This document shows, in pieces, positions 36,658 through 46,247 of a DNA stretch of 64,000 nt. The notes under the pieces were generated by a model. It saw only the letters and a program-made list of their open reading frames with translations. It made no database searches and was not told the origin of the DNA. The DNA is taken from contig JAEILZ010000007.1 of the NCBI GenBank assembly GCA_018873225.1, forward strand, positions 2,604,001 through 2,668,000, written 5' to 3'. This DNA is from [Phialemoniopsis] sp. UDSM-2020. Lineage: Eukaryota > Ascomycota > Sordariomycetes > Thyridiales > Thyridiaceae. The position numbers and the translations under genes were made by a program. Numbering within the stretch: position 1 is the first letter of the stretch; the number at the start of each line of letters is the position of its first letter.

Positions 36658-37667
36658 ATGACATCCGCTACGGACACGACCGTTGCGCCGGCTACAGGCG
36701 CGGCCGATAGCAACGGCGCCTCGAAAAAGCCCGACGGCCCCGCCATCGTTACAAAGAAAGAAGAAGCCCCCATCGGCGATGGCATTGACGAGGTCAATCC
36801 AGAGGACTTTACCGGCGAGGTCGCGACCAGCAATGACCTCCCATCAGACGCAACGATGAAGCGGGTCGAGGACTACGTCCTGCTGGACAAGCACGGCAAG
36901 TCGCACACGTTCAAGAGCCTGTACAGCGGCAAGGGCGTCGCTCGGCGCGTCATGATCATCTTTGTCCGGCACTTTTTATGCGGTGTGCGTAATACGGTCT
37001 CCTAAATTCTTGCGCCCCTTCTCCCCTGCCATAAGAGATATCTAATACTGACATACAATATTGACAGAACTGCCGCGAGTACCTCCGCCTGCTCTCCGAG
37101 TCCATCTCCACCGACGCCCTCCTGCGCCTGCCCGTCTCGACCTTCATCGCCGTCATCGGCTGCGGCGACCCCAACGCCATCGACTTCTACGCCAAGTCGA
37201 CGGGCTGCCCGTTCCCCATCTACACGGACCCGTCGCGCAAGCTCTACTCGGAGCTCGGCATGGTCAGCACACTCGACCTCGGCAAGCGGCCGGCCTACAC
37301 GCGGAAAGGCCTGCTCATGAACTCGCTCGAGTCGGTGGCGCAGGGCATCATGAACATCGGGTCCGGGCTCATCACGGGCACGGCCGCGGCGCGGCAGGTC
37401 GGCGGCGAGTTTTTGTTTGAGCCGTTGACGGTGTCGACGCCGACGGACGAGGAGGACCGGACGATTGGGGCGCGGAGTCTGACGGGCATGTCGGCTGAGG
37501 GGGCGGAGGACGAGCCGGGCGTGCACGAGGCGAAGAAGGTTACGTGGTGCCACCGGATGAAGACGACGAGGGGCCATGCGGAGATCCCCGAGCTGATGAA
37601 GGTGCTGGGGCTCGACGAGAAGGGGCAGGCTATCCCTGGGAGGGAGCTGTGGTCGGAGGTAGCATGA
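36658..37667 (+). CDS. AAED1/PRXL2-like thioredoxin-fold (AhpC/TSA-related) protein
   Basis: Exons 36658-36984 and 37068-37667 (83-nt GTGCGT...CAG intron, phase 0) give 308 residues. The first ATG of the frame is 36658 (MTSATDTT). A Thr/Ala-rich N-terminus of about 60 residues precedes the peroxiredoxin-like domain: VLLDKHGKSHTFKSLY, VMIIFVRHFLCGNCREYL, FIAVIGCGDPNAIDFYAKSTGCPFPIY, YSELGM. The Cys-x-x-Cys pair is Cys108 and Cys111, and the intron falls exactly between Gly109 and Asn110. This matches the AhpC-TSA_2/AAED1 group, whose substrate is not established. Redox activity is plausible, not shown. The C-terminal TWCHRMKTTRGHAEIPELMKVLG block is shared with fungal relatives as far as I recall. 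Confidence 0.82.
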
Positions 37668-39359
37668 CGAGTGTCGTTATGGAAGGGGAAGGAGAGGTTG
37701 GGATTGATCACGAACGAGAATTTGACACAAGTCCTTTAGCATGAGCGAGACTGAGATCTGGCACTATTTGCTTGACTGTGGTAGCTTGCAGCCTATGAGC
37801 AATTGACATATATGATGCCGTTTCAACTCTTTGTCCTGAGCCTTTCAGGATGCGTGCCCTCGACTGCGAAATACTGTCATGAGACAGAAAGCGAGCAGAA
37901 CGAAGATGGTTCTGCTGCTTGAAGTAGACAGGACCTCGGTTCATTTGCCTAGCTATACAGGAATGAAATAAGATAGTCATCTCTCCGCCGAAATGACAAG
38001 CCTGACGGCTTACTGGAGGAGTAGATAGTAAGCTATCTTCATACCATACGCGTTGTCGTCGGCATCATGGCTGACAGAGCTGCTTGAGACTATGAGCTAG
38101 TTCCCCCAATGTTTCGCGTACAGCGTTCAGTCAGATTGCCCATCCAACGGAAGGCTGTGAAAATTGATCCTCCGAGACTGGGGCCAAATCTGGCAAAGAA
38201 TGAGATATATATTCTCGAAGTTGTTCGACACTTCCAGCAAGAACAATGCAAAATGCTGTTAGCATTCAAACTAGCATGTTCTAGATGACTCTGATATGGG
38301 AATCGATAGTTTCTTCACGAGTAAGGTTCATCATGGTGAAGCTTCTTTATAGTCGCGTGGTCTTGCTATATCGACAGTGCAACTCCTTTTCCTGCTTTCA
38401 TATTTCTTTCCATCCATTTTCTTCTCTCTTTTGCTTCTCGCTTGTCTTCTTATTTTCCTTGTATTATTCTTTTTGTATGGCTACCTTCAAAAGATACCAT
38501 GATGTCTGTTTATTTCGGCGCTTAGTATGTCCGAGGACTTTACAGTACTCAATGCATCAGATTATGACTTTGGGAATGACAATGGGGTACGCTGCAGTTG
38601 TTGCATACAAATAATTAAAATTGAAGACTCTGTATAGCCTCTACATTGCGAATCTACTACGTAGCTCCAGCCTTGGCAATTCCAATTCTACGTGGCAATA
38701 CTGGCGTGTCAGAAGGCGGATGGCGACTTTCCTGGGTGACACGCGTAGAGATAGTCGCGGCCACAACTAGTGATAAAAGATCAGCCTCGATTTGCGAGGC
38801 GCAAATAGTCCTGCCGGTTGGAGTGATTATGTTTGCACGCTACATTAGGGAGTCAATAGCAATTAGATTAGTAGGCTTGGTTTCCCACGTGTCCTGTCTG
38901 TTGATACATGATGGTCATCTTGACTGTTATTCGGCGAGACGTTGGAGGAATGGAACAAAGAAGCAGGCTGCCGCTGGTGCCACATGGCCTGGCTGACGTT
39001 GCCAAGCCCGTTGCCTCGGAGCCCTTTTTGTTCGACGTGGGGTTGGTAATGATTGGCAGGGAGCACTTGAGGGCGACGGGCCAAAACAGAGGTGACCGGA
39101 CCTGAGTCGTGGCCCGGTAAAGGCGCCCTGGTTTGCTCTCTTTTGGGTCCGCCGCTTGCCGTGTGAGCCTATCAATGCTTCCTCTAGGTTCCAAGCTGTC
39201 AGATCGCATCAAGCAGCCGGGCACCGTCCTGTGGGTGGTGGTCCTGGTGGGCTTTGAGACAACAACCCCTCTTGACCGCTTTGAATTGCAGACATCTCGG
39301 GAGCTGTGTGAAATGCAGGGATCCATTGCGGTCGCTGATTGGGTTTCTCGGTAGGCATC

Positions 39360-39375
39360 GGGGGGGGGGGGGGGG
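39360..39375 (+). repeat. Poly-G run (16 G)
   Basis: Sixteen consecutive G, about 640 bp upstream of STS1, with C-rich sequence shortly downstream near 39407-39416. Could fold as a quadruplex or be a length-variable homopolymer. Confidence 0.8.
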
Positions 39376-39565
39376 TCAATTGGGATGGGGATCTCTCAAG
39401 CGGCGCCCCTCCCCCCACAAGCTTAGCACTAGTAGCTCCTAGACATGCCTAAAAAGTCAGGAATAGGACCCAGTGACCCAGTGACCTTGGTGGCCCTTGG
39501 TGACCTAAACAACCACCGCCGCCAAAAACCCACCACGCTCGCACCCGTGCCGACCCAAGCCAAAT

Positions 39566-39575
39566 TACCTAGGTA
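39566..39575. repeat. TACCTAGGTA palindrome
   Basis: Second copy of the 10-bp palindrome seen at 18702-18711, here in the STS1 promoter side. Confidence 0.5.
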
Positions 39576-40017
39576 TTCTGACTGCTCCACCACAACCCAA
39601 GCCAACCCGAACAAACTCTCCCTCATTCCTCCTCATCTTCTCCTCTTTCTCAAAACTAACCACGCATCCTCCCACCTAATCTCTCCGACCAAACCTCGAA
39701 GCTTTCGGTCTTTGACAAGAGCATCACGTCGGGACTCGTGAGGCTCTTCACAATCATCTCGGGTCCTGCGCATTCGACCTTCTCTCATTCATCCGCCACC
39801 GACCGGCAGATCGTCCGTCAATTTTTTGTGCCGGCCGCTCGATTGATTGCTGGTCGGGTGCAGTCCACGCCATTCAAACTGGTCTTCACTTCACCCGACT
39901 GACCTCCAACTCACCCACTGTCATCCACCGCCTTTTACAAAGCGCCTTTTGTCTATCTTCATAGAGTCATATCAGCAAAGGCTACTTTGCAACTCCTTGC
40001 GCTATTAATTTGCAATC

Positions 40018-40986
40018 ATGAACGTCTTGTTGTCGCCACAACCTCCGCTCTTCCCTCACCAACACGAACCCGTCAGATTGTCTCCTACTCGATCAAGTAC
40101 GCCCATCTCCTACAGAGGATCCTGTTTAGACTCTCGCATACTGACCATTCCAACAGTGTCTCCCTATACCAACATGTCCTCGAAGAAGCGGAAAGCCGAT
40201 GAAGATGGCGACGAGATGTCGGTCTCGCCCCTTGCGTCCCCGGCCATAGGCTCCCGACAGCTCGCTCGGCCTGCCAAGAAGGTCCGATCCACCGAGGTCA
40301 CAGGTCGCCCTCTCTCCCTTCCGCGTCTTCTCGAGACGCTCGACACTACTCAACTCAGAACCGTCCTGCAGACTATCTGTGAACGGCATCCCGACCTCGG
40401 CCAGGAGGTGGTCAACCAAGCACCCCGCCCAACCGTTACTTCCGCCCTTCAAGTTCTCGAAGACTACCAGCAGAAACTTCGTGCTGCAGTCCCCTACGGA
40501 CAGTCTAGTTCCGACTACACTTACTACCGGGTGAAGCAACCGCTATCTGCCCTCGTCGATGCCATTTCCGATTTCACGCCCCAATACCTTCCTCCCACCG
40601 AGACCCAGATCAGCACTTCATTACAGTACTTAGATGGTGCCACCAAGATCATCCACATCCTCCCCGACTGGGACAGTCCGTCCTATCGCCAGCACAAGGA
40701 GAATGCGTACGACGAAATTGCCAGGGCCTGGGCCTTGGTAATTCAAGAGGCAGCTAAACGTGGTGGCGGTTTTGTCTTGCATACCGGTGGATGGGACGAG
40801 ACGCTGGCGAAACATAACCAGCAGTCTGGAGGTCGGTTAGAAGCTGCCATCAAGGCGATGGCGGATCTCGGCTGGACTGGTCCTGGTGCTAGTGCTGTTC
40901 AGAGCAGCACATCGGACCAGAACTCCATCCGCAACCAGCTGCTCAACGGCACTTACGGCTCGCCGGTGCGCGTCGGTCCTTGGTAA
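40018..40986 (+). CDS. STS1: Proteasome nuclear tethering factor STS1/Cut8
   Basis: I model two exons, 40018-40096 and 40157-40986, giving 302 residues. The 60-nt intron (GTACGC, ACTGAC branch, CAACAG) is a multiple of three and has no in-frame stop, so the unspliced frame is also open (322 residues). Splicing gives RLSPTRSMSPYTNMSSKKRKADED, which resembles the usual N-terminus of filamentous-fungal STS1; the retained version inserts 20 unrelated residues. Conserved parts include the basic NLS-like KKRKADED, RPLSLPRLLETLDTTQLRTVL, ICERHPDLG, FTPQYLPP and ARAWALVIQEAAKRGGG. STS1/Cut8 anchors the 26S proteasome at the nuclear envelope and promotes nuclear protein degradation. The family call is strong; the intron is probable. 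Confidence 0.9.
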   Translation: MNVLLSPQPPLFPHQHEPVRLSPTRSSTPISYRGSCLDSRILTIPTVSPYTNMSSKKRKADEDGDEMSVSPLASPAIGSRQLARPAKKVRSTEVTGRPLSLPRLLETLDTTQLRTVLQTICERHPDLGQEVVNQAPRPTVTSALQVLEDYQQKLRAAVPYGQSSSDYTYYRVKQPLSALVDAISDFTPQYLPPTETQISTSLQYLDGATKIIHILPDWDSPSYRQHKENAYDEIARAWALVIQEAAKRGGGFVLHTGGWDETLAKHNQQSGGRLEAAIKAMADLGWTGPGASAVQSSTSDQNSIRNQLLNGTYGSPVRVGPW

Positions 40987-42057
40987 GACTGTCGGTGGGC
41001 ATCCCCTCATCAACAGCTCTTGTTGTCTGGACCATGGTCCTTTCTACTATACGGCCGGGCTGTCCCCTTTTACGATGATCATGATGGTATCTTTGTTTTC
41101 CTTGCACATGAGGTCATTCGCAGCACAGGCATAGACTCTTTGGGAACCGGTTCACATGTCACGGCGTTACTCCATAGCACTGTTATTGATATCCCCATCT
41201 TTCCTTCGCTTTTTCCAAATTTGGGTGGATGGACGGAATGAATAAATGCAGATCACTATCGTCTTTCTCTCTCCTGGAGGTCAGCATCCCCAGCGCAATA
41301 TACGTTCTTTTACTCTTGTAATTAGCCGCCAGTCTCAGGCGTGATATTTGATGGACTTGCACGATCATCCAGAGAGCCAAAGTTTATCCTCGAGGTCACC
41401 GGATTGAGTGCTCTTTGGGAGATCATCGGTTCGTTCATGTTGCAGTGTATTTTTCGTCTTTTTGATTTACCCGTGCAACTTTGTTCATGCCAAGCAAGAT
41501 CGCACTTGGGATGAAGCCAGATCTGGTTCGCATGAAGCGACCAGAGTTTAGAGTACATCAATCAATGATTTTACCCCTGATCTGCATCTTGTGACCGAGA
41601 ATTTCCTTGGGATGATCGCCGGGGCATAACCGAGCCGCATGTTAATTTCTGTAGCCTCTTTTGTAAGGGCCGGGAGGGTGCTCATCAGCTCCGTCCGTGG
41701 ATCACGGGCCGATACCACGGAAAGCTTGGTCGTGGTTCCATGCGAATCTCGAACGTCGAATACAAGTTCTACCTGGCTTACCGGGAAATGTCGCTCATAC
41801 ATCCTCTCATCTCTTTTCTTACAATTGTTCCTTGAATTAGATGAGATCTCAGAATGGTATTTCGACCTTAGTCCACAATAAATCATTTAACTTGCTGAGC
41901 CGCCTGGCACTCAGAAACTGACTATATACTCAAAACCTCAAAGATCTCGCACTTTCACGAGTGTCCATGATCGAACGCCTCATGAACACCACGATAGGAG
42001 TCTTCTGCACAACTTTCATATCGGATACATCAGAGCAGAATTCTTTATAAAGTCGTG
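40987..42057. other. Convergent intergenic region STS1 / GPI-protein gene
   Basis: 3' flanks of both genes. No supported coding sequence. Confidence 0.4.
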
Positions 42058-42750
42058 CTATGTATTGAGATGAACAAGGAAAATCGCTATGCTCGCTATG
42101 AAAACGCCCGCGATCGATGCCCTGACTGACGTCCCCGCACTCCGAGGAGTGAGGTCCTTGACACACTGGTCAGCGCAGTCATCCGCCTTCTTCTCGCTCT
42201 CCGCATCGGCCGTGATGCGCGACGCGTCGCCGGTGTAGTACCGCTCGTAGCACTGCCGCGCACACCCCAGCGCCCAGCACGACATGGTCTCGGCGTCGCT
42301 GATTACGTGCCCGTCCAGCTCGCGCTGGCTCCACGTCCCGTTGCCGCCGGCCAGGTACGTCGTCGGCCCGTAGTTGTACCCGTTGGTGCGCGCTCCGGCG
42401 CCGCCCTTTTTACGGTTAAATAGGCCCGTCGAGATGCGCACTTTGGACTGGTCCGGCGCCACGTCGGCGGGCACCGTGATGTTGACCTGCGTCGTGTCTA
42501 GGCCTTCGCCGAAGGAGAGCCAGCATACGGGGCCCGTGCCCCAGCCCGGAGGGGTCAAGGCCAGGAAGACGCGGTACGAGTCGAAGCGGGAGCGGAGGTC
42601 CGCGTCGGCTTTGTATTTTATGGTGATGTTGAGGGGTACGCCGGCTGTGAAGGGCCAGGGGGTTTCAACGTAGGGGGCGGCGCTGACGAGGGATGAGCAT
42701 AGGAGGAGGAGGAGGGCGAACGCCCGGGAGAGTATGGGTGTCATCGCCAT
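42058..42750 (-). CDS. Secreted, probably GPI-anchored cysteine-containing protein of unknown function
   Basis: Single exon, 230 residues. The N-terminus is a clear signal peptide (MAMTPILSRAFALLLLLCSSLVSAAP, given here as a description of residues 1-25: hydrophobic core and an Ala-x-Ala-like cleavage site). The C-terminus is a hydrophobic tail (ASIAGVFIASIAIFLVHL) after a small-residue stretch (RSAGTS), typical of GPI attachment. Between them are two putative N-glycosylation sites (NIT and NVT-like; LNITIKY, VNITVPA) and six cysteines: one in PVCWLSF, three in SCWALGCARQCYERYY and two in DDCADQCVKDL. The first half resembles a beta-sandwich domain. I do not recognise the family. The location at cell wall or membrane is inferred from the two signals. 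Confidence 0.78.
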   Translation of the reverse strand: MAMTPILSRAFALLLLLCSSLVSAAPYVETPWPFTAGVPLNITIKYKADADLRSRFDSYRVFLALTPPGWGTGPVCWLSFGEGLDTTQVNITVPADVAPDQSKVRISTGLFNRKKGGAGARTNGYNYGPTTYLAGGNGTWSQRELDGHVISDAETMSCWALGCARQCYERYYTGDASRITADAESEKKADDCADQCVKDLTPRSAGTSVRASIAGVFIASIAIFLVHLNT

Positions 42751-43475
42751 GTCATTTTGTTTGGACGGAGCTCAACTGCAGAAGCCACCGGATAGGACGC
42801 TTTGACTTGGTTGGGCGAGGGTGCGATCTTAGGAGGTGATATCAGAGCAAGGCTTGCTGCCCCTGTCGAAAATTGTATGCCGATCTCTTAAGTGGGTATG
42901 GCAGCTTTGACCTGATCCCCGAGATGTGGTGAGCTGTACGTAGATCCAAGCTCATAACTTTTGAAGCAGAATTAAATCAGTTCAGTCAACATGAGATGAT
43001 GGGATGCAGTGTCAAGAATGACATCTTATAGATCCAATCTCCTTTGTTATTCTTTGTACTCTTTTCCTTCACCTGCTAGTTATCTGATGGACTTCATGTA
43101 CGGTTTGATAGCTCTGAAAAATGGTCCTCGGCAACAGCCAAGATAATCTTGGCCTAGAGCCATGACAGGCGACCAATTAACATGAATTGTGTAAATGTCT
43201 CAAAGAATTGAAGATCTCTCAAAGACTTGCTGCCTATGAGTTTTGAGCTGGCTGCCTGGCTGTGGTGCAAAGTTCCATGCACGTGACTGCGAGATTGAGA
43301 CGCGTAGTGTGGATTTCCAGGCGCGTCTCACTGTGACGAGCACAGCTCAAGCACAACACCAGCGGCTGGGACTAGGCTTGGTTAACGCGTGCCAACCACC
43401 TCGTCAATCGCCTCAAACAGGCGTCACCACAAACAGATTCGATGATAGAGTAGACCTGCCTCTACTATCGTCAAG
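42751..43475. promoter_or_regulatory. Divergent promoter region GPI-protein gene / RAD52
   Basis: Both genes are transcribed away from this stretch. An MluI-type ACGCGT-like site (AACGCGTG) occurs near 43383, about 90 bp before the RAD52 ATG. ACGCGT boxes control S-phase repair genes in yeasts, but here the match is only suggestive. Confidence 0.35.
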
Positions 43476-45263
43476 ATGCCTGCGTAAGTCTATATTATAT
43501 ACTCATTCGCACCATAGCAAAGTCCCAGGCTAACAAGCCCACCTACAGCCCAGGCGACCAGCACAGCGTCATTACCAATCCCTTCGAGGAGACCAAGCCG
43601 CGCATGTCCGAATACACAGCCCAGGAGATCGCCACCCTACAGAGCCGACTCGAGAAGCAGCTGGGTCCCGAGTACCTATCCTCCCGATCAGGCCCCTCCG
43701 GCCAAAAGGTGCACTACATCGCCGCGGAGAAATGCATTACCCTCGCCAACGAGATCTTTGGCTTCAATGGCTGGTCGTCGGCTATCCAGAACATCCAGAT
43801 CGACTTTGTCGACGAGAATGCCCAGACGCAGCGTGTGTCGCTGGGCCTGTCGGTTATCGTCCGTGTGACGCTGCGAGACGGGACTTTCCACGAGGACATC
43901 GGCTACGGACACATCGAGAACTGCAAGGGCAAGGCGGCGGCGTTTGAAAAGGCCAAGAAGGAGGGCACGACGGACGCTCTGAAAAGGGCATTGAGGAACT
44001 TCGGCAATGTGCTCGGCAATTGCATCTACGACAAGGCGTACCTACAAAAGGTGACCAAGATGAAGAGCGAGCCGGTCAGGTTCAACGAGAAGGGTCTGCA
44101 CCGACATGCAGACTTTGCTATCAAGGAGGTCAAACAGGAGAAGGTCGAGTCTGGAGGGATCAATGCTGGTGCGATGGTCACTGCTGGCTCTGCTGCCGGA
44201 GCCCTGGGTACGTGCAAGACTGTCTCGTCAGACCTGTTGGACCTGATCATGAAATGTTGTCGCTGACCAACTTTAGCCGACGATGCATTCGAAGATCTTC
44301 TAGGAGGTATGTATCCTGTCTGAGTGTAACAACGGAAAAGTGTAATATACTTACAGTGCTACAGAGTTCGACGAGGTTGACTTCTGCGTCGCCGAGGAAG
44401 ATCACCCTGATGAGGTTGTAGTTCCTGAGCCAGCCCAAAAGAATGCGGCCGTCACCAAGCCAAACCAGCAACCGGCAGGTGCACCTCATATGCAGCCACC
44501 TTCTCGGCCGCTAGGTCGGTCAACATCTGCCGCTGGCAACTACGCCCGGCCACCACACACACCAAACCAAGCGCAGTCCCGACCAGGGCCACCACAGCAG
44601 AATCACCAAAACCAGAACAACCAGGCCAGACCAAATACTCACCAGCAGCCTTCCAACGGTGGCCAGCGGCCGAACATGAACCAACCCTCGCACCAAGCCC
44701 CACCGCAAATGCCCCAGAACGCAGCTCCAGGTAATGGCTCGGAGCCTGTGGCATTCTTCTCTGCTCGTGCTGTTGCAAAGACAGGGGATGCTGCCCCTCC
44801 CACCCCTCAACCCGGTACCCTGTTCAATCCGAAGGCTGAGAGTCCGTCCATCCGCAAGACACCCGGTATCGACCACTCAACATCCAAGCCCGTGGGCCGG
44901 AATGGTCAGCACGTTCCTCCTAGTCAGTCGAGCGAGAAGCCTTCAGGTCCGGGTGCTCCCAACGCCAACGCGGCTGGCCGACCGGTCGGCCCCGGCATGG
45001 GCAGGGGCAATGTTTTGAACCCGCAGATGGACCATGCCAGGCGTATCGGTGCCCCAGGTACTGTAGGTAGCCCGCTGTCAAATAGGGGCCAGTATAAGCC
45101 GCCAATGATGACGAAGCGGCCTTTGCCGACCGAAGCTGGAGCAGGACGACCGCCCTTGGCTGACGTGTCGACGAATGCGCCCGCGGCTGGTGCCCCTCCC
45201 GCGGGTGCGGTGAAGGGTGCCGGTGTTGTCAACGGCGACGCGAAGAGGCAAAAGATCGGCTAA
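43476..45263 (+). CDS. RAD52: Homologous recombination mediator Rad52
   Basis: Four exons, 43476-43483, 43549-44207, 44277-44306 and 44365-45263, give 531 residues. The first coding exon is 8 nt (ATGCCTGC) and the third is 30 nt. Splicing gives MPAPGDQHSVITNPFEE at the start and GALADDAFEDLLGEFDEVDF in the middle. The conserved DNA-binding domain spans about residues 25-205 (LGPEYLSSR, VHYIAAEKCITLANEIFGFNGWSS, KEGTTDALKRALRNFGNVLGNCIYD). The C-terminal half is Pro/Gln/Asn-rich and probably disordered; the Rad51-interacting FxxA-like segment is not obvious by eye. Rad52 loads Rad51 on RPA-coated ssDNA and anneals complementary strands. The call is confident, and all junctions stay in frame. 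Confidence 0.95.
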
Positions 45264-46247
45264 TATGCTGTTAGGGGAAATCGGATTCTTTGTGTAAATG
45301 AGTTTTGCTGGGCGCTTGGAGTTCTGGCATTCTGGACTCGGGTCTCAGATTGGGTCACATGGGGTTATGGGAATCTTGTGTGTTGAGCGATGGCATGGGA
45401 GGAGCTTTCAAGGCTAGCTCTGAGTGTGTCACTTGGTAAGGAAGAGAATACTTGCTGGGCTTACAGCATGGCTAGCATGCAACAAGATATGGTCACTCAA
45501 GTGTCAAACACATAGCTTTATGGAAGAGCTATTTGACAGAAACAAACAAAATTGTGTCCATGGCATACTGCAGACTTGTTTTTCTTTTTTTTTTTTCAGA
45601 TGAGCTCTACAACCTCATATGTTGACTTATATGCCAAGGCCGACTACCTCCCTAGCAAGTTGCTGCAACCTGGCCTCGTAACATCTTAATCCAAGTCACA
45701 TTCTGTGCCCTAGATAGGTGTCAAGTAATGTGAGATGGTTGGCTTTTGGGTAGTAGAGTCTGAGGGAAAATTGCTCAACGAGGCCAAGGCATGCAATGCC
45801 GTCGAATGTACGGGCGGCGGCTGCACACTATAACCGGCTCTGCTCATGCGACCAGCATCTACTCTCAGTATCGAGGCTCATGTTGTCCAGAAAATAATGA
45901 CGATTGCATTATGAACACTTAAGAGATCGATGGATGCTATTAGATATCACGAATGTCCATCCAGAATTAGCTTCAATGGATGTAACACTTCCCAATGTAG
46001 AAGCCAGGCTCTGTGCCCGATTCCGGGGCTGGAGAAGCGTGGAAAGTCGGCTTGAATTGAATTAGCCGCCTTGTGATTGGCTCATTGCCATGTTCTTCCC
46101 CGGCTGGCTGGGTCCGACGTTTTGCGCCAGTCTTGGGAAATTTTTCTGGGGACCCCTCTAAATACTAAATCTACAGCCGAAAAAAGTAGACACGAGAAAG
46201 AGTCACAGGCCCTTGACAAGACGGCGACTCGGCCATTGACTGCAAAC
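45264..46247. other. Intergenic region RAD52 / ACO2
   Basis: RAD52 3' flank and ACO2 promoter. A T-rich run lies near 45581-45596. No supported gene. Confidence 0.4.

Larger units (their letters stand above)
37668..40017. other. 2.3-kb intergenic region before STS1
   Basis: AT-rich around 38280-38640, then a 16-G run at 39360-39375 and a TACCTAGGTA palindrome at 39566-39575. The 39.6-40.0 kb part is C/T-rich like a fungal leader. A hydrophobic 109-codon frame at 38285-38614 is not convincing. Confidence 0.4.

Noticed and set aside
38285..38614. 109-codon hydrophobic frame in AT-rich DNA
   Set aside because: Composition-driven Phe/Ser/Leu richness, no homology I recognise, no start or splice context.
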